Origin: Wolbachia endosymbiont of Ctenocephalides felis wCfeT
GTDB lineage: Bacteria; Pseudomonadota; Alphaproteobacteria; Rickettsiales; Anaplasmataceae
NCBI RefSeq assembly: GCF_012277295.1
Contig: NZ_CP051156.1
Coordinates: forward strand, 372,001-436,000
Direction of reading: 5' to 3'
Length of the DNA: 64,000 nt
Part shown: piece by piece, positions 39,052-48,687 of the stretch
Position numbering within the stretch: the stretch's first letter is position 1
Layout of the letters: every line of letters starts with the position of its first letter
The notes under the pieces: generated by a model
What the model was told of the DNA's origin: nothing
Seen by the model: the letters and a program-made list of their open reading frames with translations, nothing else
Databases searched by the model: none
Made by a program: the position numbers and the translations under genes

Positions 39052-39492
39052 TTATTGATTCGGCAAATTTCCTCCTGAGCCCTTCTTTATTTTATTTAAT
39101 TCCTCAGTTAACCCTTTCTCTCTGTTCTGCACATCCATTAATTCACTTGTTGTCTCAGTCAATCTCTTCTCTGTTTCCAACAACCGTTTTTCTGATTTCT
39201 CTAACTCCCTTTTATGACCACTTACTAAGCCTTCCACTACTGCCTTCATATCGCTCTCTAGCTTTGCCTGCGCTTCTGTCATTCTAGCTAGCTTTGCTTC
39301 AACTTCATCCAATTTTTTCTGCAGTCCGTCATTTGCAGCATCTGATAATTTAGTGTCGCTCTCTTTGTCCTTTAACTGATTATTTAATTTTTTGATAGTA
39401 TCGTCTCTATCCTTTAGCTCTTTCTCTAACGCGTTTATATCTTGCACCGATTGTTCATTACCTTCATCTCTTTGGGCTAAAATTTTCCTCAA
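39052..39492 (-). CDS. Coiled-coil piece between a frameshift and a TAA
   Basis: 146 residues from a TTG. The frame is open to about 39626, where it meets the frameshift from VRQLERx to xDKGELENRN. It is almost wholly charged coiled coil (ELKDRDDTIKKLNNQLKDKE...). I treat it as part of the broken gene, not as a separate one. Confidence 0.4.
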   Translation of the reverse strand: MRKILAQRDEGNEQSVQDINALEKELKDRDDTIKKLNNQLKDKESDTKLSDAANDGLQKKLDEVEAKLARMTEAQAKLESDMKAVVEGLVSGHKRELEKSEKRLLETEKRLTETTSELMDVQNREKGLTEELNKIKKGSGGNLPNQ

Positions 39493-39784
39493 AATTTCCG
39501 ATTCAGCTTCAGATTTCTTAACTTTTTCTCCTAACTCTTCTTTTTCTTTAACTAATCTCTTTCCTTGTTCATCGCTTTCTTCTATTAGCGCTTTATTACG
39601 ATTTTCTAATTCTCCCTTATCTCTCTAATTGCCTTACTCTATCCTTTAATTCTTCCTCTCCTTGCTCATGAACTTCTTTAACTCCTTTCTCTAACCCTTC
39701 TCTTTGTTCATCGTCTTTTTCTATTAGCGCGTTTAATCTTACATTTTCTTTCATTATTTGCTTTACTGCCTCCTCTAATCCTCC

Positions 39785-40648
39785 CTATCCTTGCTCATGT
39801 ACTTTTTTACTACCAGGTATACTATTTACTTCTTCACGAGCATTACGTGGAGGCGTAGGAGCGCTGCTATAGCCTCCAAATGTTTCATCACCAGCCTTCC
39901 CAGTACCTTTATCCATATTAGGAAAAGCTCGAAGCAAATCTTGATACAGAGTTTTTCCATTAATATAAACTTCTTCATTCTGCTTAGCTAATTCTAGGAT
40001 CTTATCTAGCGATAGACCACCAAAGGTTGGCTTACTCACGAAGTCCTCGATACCATTAGGGCCAACCTTTACCTCCATGCTACAGTCTATATCTTTACCG
40101 TCAGAGCCTTTAGCTTTCCAGCTGATGGTCATTATACATGAACTTGAATCTGGACCGGTAAAAGTATAGTATCTTTTGTTACCTTCTCTCTTCGTAGCTA
40201 CTTCAACACCACCTCCTAAATGTATATAGTAGACTTTACCCTCGTCACCGTTCCTTAAGACATCACTGATTGCTATTGATTTCCCTTCTTTAGGTCTAAT
40301 GTAAACATCAGTACCATCTAGACATATCAAACAATCTTCCTTCTTTAATTTCAGTTTTGTATATATTGCCTCGATGACGCTATTAAACGACCGTAACTCA
40401 CTTTTCCATTTTGCTAGTTTTTTCTTAATGTCTTTGTCCTCCAAGAAAGAATCAACAAAATGCCAAATTAAATTATCTTCTCCTAATTTCTTTGTGAATA
40501 ATTTCTCTATGAAGTCCGTGAAAGACTGACTCTCTTCAGCAATTTTAAGAATACTGTTTTTGGTTTCTTCACTTACATCTAAACTTTCATTTTTACTTAC
40601 TAACCCTTCAAAACTTTTCTTTTTAGGTGCTGATATTCCTTCTGGCAT
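39785..40648 (-). CDS. N-terminal piece: globular domain of the broken coiled-coil gene
   Basis: 287 residues from the ATG at 40648. A helical start (residues 20-110) is followed by a probable beta-rich part (CLICLDGTDVYIRPK, YYIHLGGGVEVATKREG, RYYTFTGPDSSSCIMTISW, DCSMEVKVGPNG). There is no signal peptide or membrane segment, and I do not recognise the fold. It ends KKVHEQG then TAG, after which GGLEEAVKQIM continues in frame. The motif EVHEQGEEELKD lies further on, so this end is itself part of a repeat. If translated alone it would be a soluble protein. Confidence 0.65.
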   Translation of the reverse strand: MPEGISAPKKKSFEGLVSKNESLDVSEETKNSILKIAEESQSFTDFIEKLFTKKLGEDNLIWHFVDSFLEDKDIKKKLAKWKSELRSFNSVIEAIYTKLKLKKEDCLICLDGTDVYIRPKEGKSIAISDVLRNGDEGKVYYIHLGGGVEVATKREGNKRYYTFTGPDSSSCIMTISWKAKGSDGKDIDCSMEVKVGPNGIEDFVSKPTFGGLSLDKILELAKQNEEVYINGKTLYQDLLRAFPNMDKGTGKAGDETFGGYSSAPTPPRNAREEVNSIPGSKKVHEQG

Positions 40649-40791
40649 AGCTTTAATACTTTTAAAATATAATTATATATAAAATGTAAACAATTTTTAT
40701 TAAAAAATTAATAAATAAGGATGCAAATTAAATTGAGTGTTTTCGAATTGTCTATGTATACTTACAGTGCAGTGATTACTTAAGAAGCAGC

Positions 40792-42117
40792 ATGATTATA
40801 AGGAAATATGATATTAGAGGCGTGGTAGGAAAAGATTTACAAATTAGTGATGGATATGAAATTGGCAGAAAATTCGGTCAAACTGCAAATAAAGTATGTA
40901 TTGGCTATGACAGTAGAATTAGCTCACCTAGCATAGAAAGAGAGTTAATTAGAGGGCTAACTTTATCCGGAGCGAATGTTTTGCGCATTGGACTATGCTC
41001 CTCACCGATGCTTTATGCCGCAACGCAGACTATGCAGGCAGATCTTGGTATCATGGTTACCGCTTCTCACAATCCGAGTGAATATAACGGTTTTAAGTTT
41101 TTCAGTAATGAAAAAGTCTTTTCTGATCAAGAAATAAAGGAAGTCATAAACAGCAAAATTAAAAGTAGTGAAAAAATTGGCAGTGTGATTAATATAAATA
41201 TATATAGACAATATATTGAGATACTAAAAAACTCGGTAAAAAACAATACATCACGAGAATTGAAAATAGCCTGGGACTGTGGTAATAGCCCAGCAAGCGG
41301 AGTGATAAGATATATTGAAGAGGTTTTACCTGGTCATACGCACATAGTTACCAACAATTCAATAGATGGAACGTTTCCACTACATAATCCCGATCCAATA
41401 GAGGAGAAAAATCTTGCTCAATTAATTGATATTGTGAAGAGATCTGGATGTGATCTCGGTATTGCACTTGATGGTGATAGCGATAGGGTGCGTCTTATCG
41501 ATAACAAAGGCAATGTTGTTTCTAATGATCACCTATTCATGATCTTCGCACGTGAAGTTTTGGAAGGTCATCCAAATAGCAAAGTCATTGCTAATGTAAA
41601 GATGAGTATGAAAGTGCATGAATTTGTTAACAAATTAGGAGGACAAGTTATTACCTGTGCTACTGGGCACTCATTAGTTAAGAAAAAAATGCAGGAAGAA
41701 AAGGCAAAATTTGCTGGTGAGTTGAGTGGGCACTTCTTTTTCTCTGAACTTGGGTTTGATGATGGGCTATACTCTGCAATTAAGGCTATTGATATTTTAC
41801 TTAAAAAGGACCAAAGTTTATCTGAGATGATAGAGAGTTTACCAAAATTATATATTACACATGAAATGAAGATCGAAGTTGATGAAGAAAAGAAGTTTCA
41901 AATAGTAGAATCAATGAAAAAAACGCTAAAGCAAAAAAACATTGCATTTTCTGATCTTGATGGAGTTAAAGTAGTCAATGATGACGGTTGGTGGCTGCTT
42001 AGGGCATCAAATACACAAAACTGCATCACAGCAAGATGTGAGGGAGATACCTCAGAAGGTTTTAAGCTCACTAAGAAGGTTTTGCTGAATTATATTGATA
42101 AGCTGCAAATAGCTTAA
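40792..42117 (+). CDS. Phosphomannomutase/phosphoglucomutase
   Basis: An alpha-D-phosphohexomutase of 441 residues that moves phosphate between C1 and C6 of a hexose. MIIRKYDIRGVVG opens domain 1. The phosphoserine loop is TASHNPSEYNGFKF, the metal site DGDSDRVRLID, the sugar-binding loop GELSGHFFF, and the phosphate-binding C-terminus LLRASNTQ. The closest type is the CpsG/ManB-PgmB group. Whether it prefers mannose or glucose cannot be told from the sequence. It is divergent from the broken coiled-coil gene. Confidence 0.92.
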   Translation: MIIRKYDIRGVVGKDLQISDGYEIGRKFGQTANKVCIGYDSRISSPSIERELIRGLTLSGANVLRIGLCSSPMLYAATQTMQADLGIMVTASHNPSEYNGFKFFSNEKVFSDQEIKEVINSKIKSSEKIGSVININIYRQYIEILKNSVKNNTSRELKIAWDCGNSPASGVIRYIEEVLPGHTHIVTNNSIDGTFPLHNPDPIEEKNLAQLIDIVKRSGCDLGIALDGDSDRVRLIDNKGNVVSNDHLFMIFAREVLEGHPNSKVIANVKMSMKVHEFVNKLGGQVITCATGHSLVKKKMQEEKAKFAGELSGHFFFSELGFDDGLYSAIKAIDILLKKDQSLSEMIESLPKLYITHEMKIEVDEEKKFQIVESMKKTLKQKNIAFSDLDGVKVVNDDGWWLLRASNTQNCITARCEGDTSEGFKLTKKVLLNYIDKLQIA

Positions 42118-42188
42118 AAATTGTAAAAATTAATTTGACTAAAACGCATCGTTGTATAAAATTATATAATATATGAATAAAGATTAAC

Positions 42189-42515
42189 ATGGCAGTTAAA
42201 ATAAGGTTGGCAAGATTTGGAGCAAAGAAGCGTCCTTTTTATAGAATAGTTGTGGCTGACTCGCGTGCACCAAGAGATGGGCGATTTATTGAGAGAATTG
42301 GACAGTATGATCCGATGTTACCAAAAGATAATAAAAATCGTGTTGTAATAAAGGTTGATAGATTAAAACATTGGCTCAGTGTAGGTGCTCAAGCAACTGA
42401 ACGAGTGCTTTGGTTCATCAAAAAAGGTGCGATAAATTTAAATGCAGAAGCAGAAGTTAAAAAAGCAGAAACACAGAAAGTAAAAGAAAAGAAAGTAAAA
42501 GAGCAAGAGGCGTAA
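42189..42515 (+). CDS. rpsP: 30S ribosomal protein S16
   Basis: 108 residues: [40 protein letters not shown] is the family signature, in two adjoining parts, followed by a lysine/glutamate-rich tail ([18 protein letters not shown]). It is followed nine bases later by ispB. The usual partners rimM and trmD are absent here. Confidence 0.96.
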   Translation: MAVKIRLARFGAKKRPFYRIVVADSRAPRDGRFIERIGQYDPMLPKDNKNRVVIKVDRLKHWLSVGAQATERVLWFIKKGAINLNAEAEVKKAETQKVKEKKVKEQEA

Positions 42516-42524
42516 ATCCCTTTA

Positions 42525-43493
42525 ATGCTAAAAACCAGCAACAAAAAGTTAGATGATATAGTATTTTCTGATTTATTAATAATGGAGGATTTTATCTCCA
42601 GAAATGTAGCTTACGAACATTCTGAACTCGCTGCAAATATTATATCAAACCTAATCAAGTCAGGTGGAAAAAAAATAAGGCCTAAGCTTGTTTTTATTGT
42701 ATGTAAGATGCTTAACTATTCTGGGGAGAATAGGATCAATGTTGCAGCAGCAGTAGAATTTATACATAATGCAACTTTGCTCCACGATGATGTGCTTGAC
42801 GACGGTGAAGCACGTCATGGTGTTAAAACGGCAAATAAAATCTGGGGGAATAAATCAAGCATCTTGGTTGGTGATTTACTGTTAACTTTGGCATTCAGGT
42901 GGCTCATAGAGTGTGGAAATTTAAATATTCTTTCTATTTTATCTGAAGCATCGCACTCACTTGTAAAAGGTGAGATTAAGCAGATGACAACGCAGTTTAG
43001 TCATAAGACAATGAGGGAAAATTATTTTGGCATCATTGAAGAAAAAACAGCATCTTTGTTTTCTGCGTGCTGCGAGACTGCTGCTGTAGTTTCTGGTGCT
43101 ACAAATGATGAAACAACTAGGTTGAAAAATTTTGGTTTTAACTTTGGTATGGCGTTTCAAATAATTGATGATGTACTTGATTACACTGCAAGCACGTCTG
43201 GAAAGCAAATTGGAAAAGATTTTTTTGAAGGTAAAATTACCTTGCCTGCCATTATAGCATATGAGAATGGTAACAATAAAGAGCAAGAGTTTTGGCAAGA
43301 GTGTTTTTCTTCCATAAATATTGAGCGTGATTTTAACCAGGCATTACGTTACATTGAATACCATAATGCAATTCAACTTTCCATGGAAAAAGCAAAACAT
43401 TACATTGATGCAGCACAAAGTAATATCATTGATTCTCCTTACAAAACCGTTCTTATTAACTTTTTGAATGAGAGCATAGAAAGGCGGGCATAG
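42525..43493 (+). CDS. ispB: Polyprenyl diphosphate synthase (octaprenyl type)
   Basis: A trans-prenyltransferase that makes the quinone side chain. 322 residues, all alpha-helical. The first aspartate-rich motif is LLHDDVLDDGEARHG and the second QIIDDVLDYT. GGKKIRPKLV binds diphosphate. Chain length (C40 or near) is inferred from family resemblance only. Confidence 0.93.
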   Translation: MLKTSNKKLDDIVFSDLLIMEDFISRNVAYEHSELAANIISNLIKSGGKKIRPKLVFIVCKMLNYSGENRINVAAAVEFIHNATLLHDDVLDDGEARHGVKTANKIWGNKSSILVGDLLLTLAFRWLIECGNLNILSILSEASHSLVKGEIKQMTTQFSHKTMRENYFGIIEEKTASLFSACCETAAVVSGATNDETTRLKNFGFNFGMAFQIIDDVLDYTASTSGKQIGKDFFEGKITLPAIIAYENGNNKEQEFWQECFSSINIERDFNQALRYIEYHNAIQLSMEKAKHYIDAAQSNIIDSPYKTVLINFLNESIERRA

Positions 43494-43554
43494 GTAATGC
43501 TTGATATTTTCGGATTAATTGCTATATATTTATTAGGTTCTTAAGGATAACAAA

Positions 43555-44121
43555 ATGTCAGACAGAAGCAAAGAAACAAAGAAAAAGTTTGCCGATATGG
43601 TAAACAGGAATAAAGTTGATGACTCACAACACGTAAAAACCGATGATTTAAATGAAGAGCTAAATGCACTGAAAGAGCGTGCAGCTCAACTTGAGGATCA
43701 TTTACGTCGTGCTGTTGCAGACAACGAGAACATAAAACGAATAATGCAAAAGCAAATTAGTGATGCAGGTGATTATGCAGTCACGAAATTTGCACGTGAT
43801 ATGATCGATTCGTGCGATAATTTAAAAAGAGCAATGGAAAATTTACAAGACAGTGATCCTATACATGAAGGAATCAAAGTAGCTCATCAAAAAATAGTTA
43901 ATGATTTAAAAAATCATGGAATAGAAGAAATAAATCCAATAGGGGAACCTTTTGATAGCAATCTACACCAAGCTGTTGTAGAAAAAGAGGATAATGAAAA
44001 AGAAGCTGGCACTATTGTAGAGGTATTACAAACCGGTTATACCATTAAAAGTAGATTACTTCGCCCTGCAATGGTTATTATTTCTAAGAAATCTAGCAAT
44101 GCTGAAGAAGCAACTGAATAA
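43555..44121 (+). CDS. grpE: Co-chaperone GrpE
   Basis: Nucleotide exchange factor of DnaK. 188 residues: an N-terminal coiled coil (ELNALKERAAQLEDHLRRAVADNENIKRI, in parts) and a C-terminal beta domain (FDSNLHQAVVEKED, VLQTGYTIKSRLLRPAMVIIS). It precedes trpS by six bases. A CTTGATA element lies ~55 bases upstream, but I do not see a clear heat-shock promoter. Confidence 0.95.
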   Translation: MSDRSKETKKKFADMVNRNKVDDSQHVKTDDLNEELNALKERAAQLEDHLRRAVADNENIKRIMQKQISDAGDYAVTKFARDMIDSCDNLKRAMENLQDSDPIHEGIKVAHQKIVNDLKNHGIEEINPIGEPFDSNLHQAVVEKEDNEKEAGTIVEVLQTGYTIKSRLLRPAMVIISKKSSNAEEATE

Positions 44122-44127
44122 TTACAC

Positions 44128-45120
44128 ATGACAGATATTGTCTTCTCAGGCATTCAGCCAAGTGGTGTGTTGCATTTAGGCAATTACCTTGGTGCAATCA
44201 AACAGTGGGTGGATTTGCAAAAACAATATAAGTCCCTTTTTTGTATCGTTGATCTGCATGCAATAACAGCCAATAAGCTTCCTGCAGATGAATTAAGGAA
44301 TAATATTTTTAAAGCAGCAGCAACTTACATTGCCTGTGGCATAGATCCAAAACAGTCCATTATTTTTAGTCAATCTACAGTTAGTGGTCACGCAGAGCTT
44401 TGTTGGTTACTTGAGTGTTATACGCCTATAGGCTGGCTCAATCGCATGACTCAATTTAAAGATAAAGCTGGCAGCGATAAGCAAAAAGCCTCACTTGGGC
44501 TATATAGTTACCCAGTGCTTATGGCTGCAGATATATTGCTTTATCAAACTAAATATGTTCCTGTTGGAGATGATCAAAAACAGCACTTGGAGCTTGCACG
44601 TGATATTGCATCAGCATTCAACAATCATTATAAGCTTGAGCATTTCACTATACCTGAAATCTTAATTTTGGATCAAACATCAAGAATAATGAGTTTAAGA
44701 GATGGTACGAATAAGATGAGCAAGTCTGATCCTTCAGAATACTCATGTATTAATCTTGATGATACAGATGATCTTATTATCAAGAAAATAGAAAAAGCTA
44801 AGACGGATTCAGAACATGGCTTTACTGACCTCAAAGGTCGCCCAGAGATAAATAATTTAGTAAATATTTATTCAGCACTAAGTGGTTCAAGTGTAGAAAA
44901 AACATGTGAAGAAATGAATAAACATGATATGAAATACTTCAAAAAAGAGCTAGCAGAACTGATTATTAGCATAGTGTCACCGATACGCGAGAAAATAAAC
45001 GATTTACTGAAGGATCAATCCCATTTGCATGAAATACTAAAAAACGGCACAGAGAAAGCAGCAGAAATTGCAAACCAAAATTTAAAAGAAATTAAAAACA
45101 TTATAGGATTTGTTCAGTAA
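44128..45120 (+). CDS. trpS: Tryptophanyl-tRNA synthetase
   Basis: A class I synthetase of 330 residues. PSGVLHLGN near residue 12 is the HIGH-type motif, NKMSKSD near residue 196 is the KMSKS loop, and GDDQKQHLELARDIA follows the tryptophan pocket. Full length. Confidence 0.96.
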   Translation: MTDIVFSGIQPSGVLHLGNYLGAIKQWVDLQKQYKSLFCIVDLHAITANKLPADELRNNIFKAAATYIACGIDPKQSIIFSQSTVSGHAELCWLLECYTPIGWLNRMTQFKDKAGSDKQKASLGLYSYPVLMAADILLYQTKYVPVGDDQKQHLELARDIASAFNNHYKLEHFTIPEILILDQTSRIMSLRDGTNKMSKSDPSEYSCINLDDTDDLIIKKIEKAKTDSEHGFTDLKGRPEINNLVNIYSALSGSSVEKTCEEMNKHDMKYFKKELAELIISIVSPIREKINDLLKDQSHLHEILKNGTEKAAEIANQNLKEIKNIIGFVQ

Positions 45121-45132
45121 ATTTTTTGCATA

Positions 45133-45398
45133 TTATGCACAACAACTTACTCCAGGAGTGCCTATAAAATTAGCAACAGGCTCATCAAGTTTAGTTATAG
45201 GTATCAAATTTCTAAAACTACCATACAGTAAGTGACCTGATTTTTGTATGTTACTTTTAGTAGATGTAAAACTTCTATCACGGACTGCGTCAACTAAAAG
45301 ACTTAGTGCTGCTTCTAAGATTTCAACAATTGCTAAGGATAATAATATGCAACTCTGTAGAACCTTAAGAGGAAAAGCTAAGAATACAGCAAGGTAAG
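45133..45398 (-). pseudogene. 3' remnant of a membrane-protein gene cut by IS66 copy 5
   Basis: On the minus strand an open frame runs from the IS66 edge to a TAA at 45133, encoding ~88 residues. It starts with a hydrophobic helix (YLAVFLAFPLKVLQSCILLSLAIVE, in parts) and ends GTPGVSCCA. The hydrophobic segment plus a free Cys-Cys end suggests a membrane protein tail. The start was lost to the IS. Nothing on the far side of that IS continues the gene. Confidence 0.5.
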
Positions 45399-46859
45399 GT
45401 ATCCATTCAGCCGGGCGGTAAAATAAAGAGTAGACAAGGAATGCTAAAAAGGTAAACTAGAGTGGCTGTGAGGTAATATGGTTGATCTTTTAGAATTTTG
45501 CGAAAGTTTAAGCAGACTATAGAAAAGTTAGAAACAAAAATAGAAGAGCTTAAAGCAGAAAATAAAGCGCTAAGGATCGAAAACGCTGAGTTAAAAGAAA
45601 GGCTTGGCTTAAATTCAAAAAATTCATCTATACCAAGCTCCAAAGAATTATATAAGATGAGGGAAAATAAGCCAAAAAGTGACAGGAAAGTAGGAGCACA
45701 GGTTGGACATAAAGGCAGTTACCGCCCTAAAATGGAGGCAGATGAGATGGTAAAAATAGAACTGCCCAATACGTGTGAGTGCGGAGGAGAAATTGCGGTA
45801 TCAAAAGATCCGTATACTCATCAAAAGGTCGATTTGCCGGAAATCAAGCCGTATGTAGTTGAATATCAACTAGAGCATGGACGTTGCAAAAGATGTGGAA
45901 AAAGAAAAAGTAGCAAGCTACAAGAAGGAGTAACTGCAGACACATTTGGTCCAAGAGTTAAGTCAGTAATTACAGCATTAAGTGGATTTTACAAGAATTC
46001 GAAAAAAGAAGTGGCAAATATTATAAAGGACATTTTCAACCTGGATATCAGCGTCGGTAGTGTATCAAATAGCGAGGCTAGAGTGGCAGAAAAATGCCAA
46101 GAAGCATATGAGCAAATTGAGGAAGAGGTAAGCAAGAGCAAAATTTTACATATCGATGAAACTAGCCATTACAACAAAGGTAAACAGGGCTGGTGCTGGA
46201 TGTTTGCGAGCAAAATAGGAAGTGTGATCAAATTGACAGAGTCAAGAGGGATGAAAGTCCTGGAAAATAGTAAATTTGGAAAGAATAACAACCTAGTAGT
46301 GACCGACAGATATGCAGCTTACAACTACTTTTCCAGCAAGAAAAGGCAGGTCTGTTGGGCACATTTAGCAAGAGATTTTGAAAGGTTGTCTCATAGTTGG
46401 AATAGCGAAGTGAAAGTTTTGGGGTATTATTTAAGGAATGTTGCTACTGAATTATTTGCATTGAAAAAAGCTCTGTTAAAGGATGAAATAGACACATTAA
46501 GGTTCATAAGAAGAGCAAGAAAATTACGCAAGCGAACGAGATATTACTTAAAGAATATATCAAATTTACCCGAGGCAATTGGAGCGTCTCGAGTAGCAAA
46601 AAATATCATGAAATCGGATCTGATGATGTGGAAATTTTTGGACGATCCAGAAAATATTCCACTGACAAACAACTATGCTGAGCGACAGATTCGGCATTAC
46701 GTTGTTTACCGAAAAGTTTCATATTTTACACAATCGAAACGGGGAAATATGTTTCTTGAGAGGATAATTTCATTGTACTTGACTTGGAGGCAAAAGAAGT
46801 TAAATCCTTTTCAAAACCTACTGGCTATTGCTTCTTAAGCCATACACCTGAATGGATAC
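45399..46859 (+). mobile_element. IS66-family element, copy 5 (complete)
   Basis: 1461 bp with both ends intact. Flanks AAGGTAAG and TAATAAGG do not match. Confidence 0.9.
45498..46838 (+). CDS. IS66-family transposase, copy 5, catalytic residues intact
   Basis: 446 residues with D220, D270 and E395 all present, as in copy 1, differing at residue 160 (Thr for Ala). With copy 1 it is one of only two fully intact IS66 transposases here. The same TTG start and overlapping ATG frame apply. Confidence 0.92.
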   Translation: MRKFKQTIEKLETKIEELKAENKALRIENAELKERLGLNSKNSSIPSSKELYKMRENKPKSDRKVGAQVGHKGSYRPKMEADEMVKIELPNTCECGGEIAVSKDPYTHQKVDLPEIKPYVVEYQLEHGRCKRCGKRKSSKLQEGVTADTFGPRVKSVITALSGFYKNSKKEVANIIKDIFNLDISVGSVSNSEARVAEKCQEAYEQIEEEVSKSKILHIDETSHYNKGKQGWCWMFASKIGSVIKLTESRGMKVLENSKFGKNNNLVVTDRYAAYNYFSSKKRQVCWAHLARDFERLSHSWNSEVKVLGYYLRNVATELFALKKALLKDEIDTLRFIRRARKLRKRTRYYLKNISNLPEAIGASRVAKNIMKSDLMMWKFLDDPENIPLTNNYAERQIRHYVVYRKVSYFTQSKRGNMFLERIISLYLTWRQKKLNPFQNLLAIAS

Positions 46860-46918
46860 TAATAAGGGAGCGTTCAAGAGCAGAAAATGATACGAGCATC
46901 GTAATTTAAGGAAGTCTT

Positions 46919-47830
46919 TTAGTTACAATTAAATAGCGCTTCAGCGAATTCTTTGCTGGTAAACTCTCTTAAATCCTCTATACTTTCGCCAATGCCTATG
47001 GCGTATAATTTTACCTTATAGGCTTCTGCAAGTCCGATTACCACTCCACCTTTAGCAGTGCCATCAAGCTTTGTTACGATTAAACCTGTGACGTTTACCA
47101 TTTTGCTAAATGCTTCCAATTGACTATAAGCGTTTTGACCTGTTGTGGCATCAAGTACTAAAATGACATCATGAGGAGCAGTATCGTCCAGTTTTTTTAT
47201 CGTCCTATAGATTTTTGACAATTCTTCCATAAGATTCATATTATTTTGCAATCTTCCTGCTGTATCAATCAGAACAATATCTGTTTCATCTTTTATAGCC
47301 TGACTTACAGCTCTATATGCTACGCTTGCAGAATCGGCTCCATGTTCCCCGGTCACAATAGAACAGCCAGAGCGCTCTGCCCAAATGTTTAGTTGCTCAC
47401 TTGCTGCGGCTCTAAATGTGTCACATGCAACAAGCATAACAGATTTTCCCATTTTCTTATATTTATGTGCAAGCTTACCTATAGTTGTAGTTTTACCATT
47501 ACCGTTCACTCCGCATACCATTATGATATGTGGTTTTTTATCTAAAATGAGCGGCTGCACAACTGGATTTAGCATAGTTTCTATTTCGTTTATCAGCTGC
47601 TGAGTAATCGCATTGTGCTCAACTTCTTTTTCAAATCTGACACTTGCCAGCTTATCAATAACTAATTTAGAAGTTTTGTGACCAATATCCATGCTAATTA
47701 GCAATTCCTCTAGCTCATCTAAAAGCGGCTGATCCAGTTTTTTTTTAGTAGAGAAAATACTTTTTATCTCATTGCTAAAGCGAGAAGAAGTTTTCAACAG
47801 ACCTTTATAAAGATTATTAAATAAGCTCAA
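46919..47830 (-). CDS. ftsY: Signal recognition particle receptor FtsY
   Basis: An SRP GTPase that docks ribosome-nascent-chain complexes at the inner membrane. 303 residues: a short N domain (LEELLISMDIGHKTS), then the G domain with GVNGNGKTTTIGKLA (P-loop), ACDTFRAAASEQL, DTAGRLQNN and TKLDGTAKGG. The acidic A domain of E. coli is missing, as in many alphaproteobacteria. GGAGGA lies just before the ATG. Confidence 0.96.
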   Translation of the reverse strand: MSLFNNLYKGLLKTSSRFSNEIKSIFSTKKKLDQPLLDELEELLISMDIGHKTSKLVIDKLASVRFEKEVEHNAITQQLINEIETMLNPVVQPLILDKKPHIIMVCGVNGNGKTTTIGKLAHKYKKMGKSVMLVACDTFRAAASEQLNIWAERSGCSIVTGEHGADSASVAYRAVSQAIKDETDIVLIDTAGRLQNNMNLMEELSKIYRTIKKLDDTAPHDVILVLDATTGQNAYSQLEAFSKMVNVTGLIVTKLDGTAKGGVVIGLAEAYKVKLYAIGIGESIEDLREFTSKEFAEALFNCN

Positions 47831-48179
47831 GAAATCCTCCTTAAATTTACATTATTAAGTTTTAATTATAACACAGAGAATACTAGCAAGCAGCTACTTT
47901 TTTCTCCCCGTTACTTAAAATACAGGGGAGGGGTGTTATTTCAGTTACAATTGTACAAACATTGCATTTTAGGCCAATTGCCTACGTATTATACCAGTGC
48001 GTGTAATACACAACTGTACGAACATTGTAATATGTTCTTCACATACTAGAAGATAGTGTCATTACAGCGCGTGAAGCTGGAATCCAGTTCTTTTCATAAA
48101 CAAAAAAATCTGTTGTTTTTGTGCTAAAAACCATGGATCCCAGTGACTAGGCACTGGGACGACAGATGACATAAAAAAC
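47831..48179. other. Intergenic repeat remnants, no gene
   Basis: 349 bases without a gene. They contain two degraded copies of the ACTGTACGAA...TTTTAGGCCA repeat (~47940-48030), the GGAATCCAGTTCTTTTCATA repeat (48079-48109, also at 7918-7946), and a hairpin CCCAGTG...CACTGGG at 48139-48158. These short palindromes recur in intergenic DNA across the window. Confidence 0.6.
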
Positions 48180-48563
48180 TCAAGTGTTTTTCTGAATTTT
48201 CACATTTATCATTTTGTTAGGTGATGAGTGTGCTGTGAATGTTATTTCGTTATCTTTATTATTAAATGATTTATTATCTATCTTGTACATCACGTGATAA
48301 GCGCTTGGAATGCCTTCAATAGCTCCAGATTCAGTAATTTTTAAGCCCTCCAAGTCAAAAGATATAGATTCTCTTTTTATCTTATCATTTGGAAGAGTAT
48401 ACTCATGAAAATGTGAAATATGTGGAGCTTTAGAATCTCCTACAATTCTTCCAATAGCATCCATGCAATTATAACCTACATCGTTTTTTTGTATGCACAT
48501 AGTATAACTTGCGCCTTCTTCAAAGAAATAAATGTCGTTAAGGAAATTTATAGAATTTACCAT
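48180..48563 (-). CDS. Hypothetical protein
   Basis: 127 residues, not recognised. Probably a small beta-rich soluble domain (YTMCIQKNDVGYNCMDAIGRIVG; ISFDLEGLKITESGAIEG; NEITFTAHSSPNKMINVKIQ). No signal peptide. It is isolated between repeats and IS66 copy 6, so it could be the intact core of a small gene or a remnant. The ATG at 48563 opens the frame. Confidence 0.55.
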   Translation of the reverse strand: MVNSINFLNDIYFFEEGASYTMCIQKNDVGYNCMDAIGRIVGDSKAPHISHFHEYTLPNDKIKRESISFDLEGLKITESGAIEGIPSAYHVMYKIDNKSFNNKDNEITFTAHSSPNKMINVKIQKNT

Positions 48564-48687
48564 ATATTACTTACCATTATTGATATAATATACTGGTGTA
48601 GTTAATTCTGTAGTATAAGTCAACATAGTAAATTAATTGTGTGTAATACTTTTTCTTTCCATAATATATATTATGTAATTATTTCAT

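Larger units (their letters stand above)
35890..40648 (-). pseudogene. Ancestral ~1,580-codon coiled-coil protein gene, now split by three stops and one frameshift
   Basis: Five stretches lie end to end and, apart from one frameshift, in the same reading frame. From the 5' side: 40648-39785, ended by TAG; 39784 to ~39627 (GGLEEAVKQIMKEN...), then a one-base frameshift; ~39626-39052, ended by TAA; 39045-37036, ended by TAG; 37035-35890. Coiled-coil composition and repeat modules continue across every break, so I infer one original protein: a globular N-terminus, long coiled coils, tandem ~130-residue repeats and a proline-rich C-terminus. The pieces have kept little other damage, so the breaks look recent, or the pieces may be made separately. 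Confidence 0.7.

Noticed and set aside
35890..40648. Stop-codon reassignment (TAG or TAA read as an amino acid)
   Set aside because: All housekeeping genes use these stops normally, and a true frameshift sits between them, so degeneration is simpler.
42116..42188. Promoter for rpsP (TTGACT...TATAAT)
   Set aside because: The spacing between the two boxes is 24 bases, too long for a standard promoter.
47831..48179. CRISPR array in repeat-rich intergenic DNA
   Set aside because: The repeats are scattered, unequal hairpins without regular spacers.
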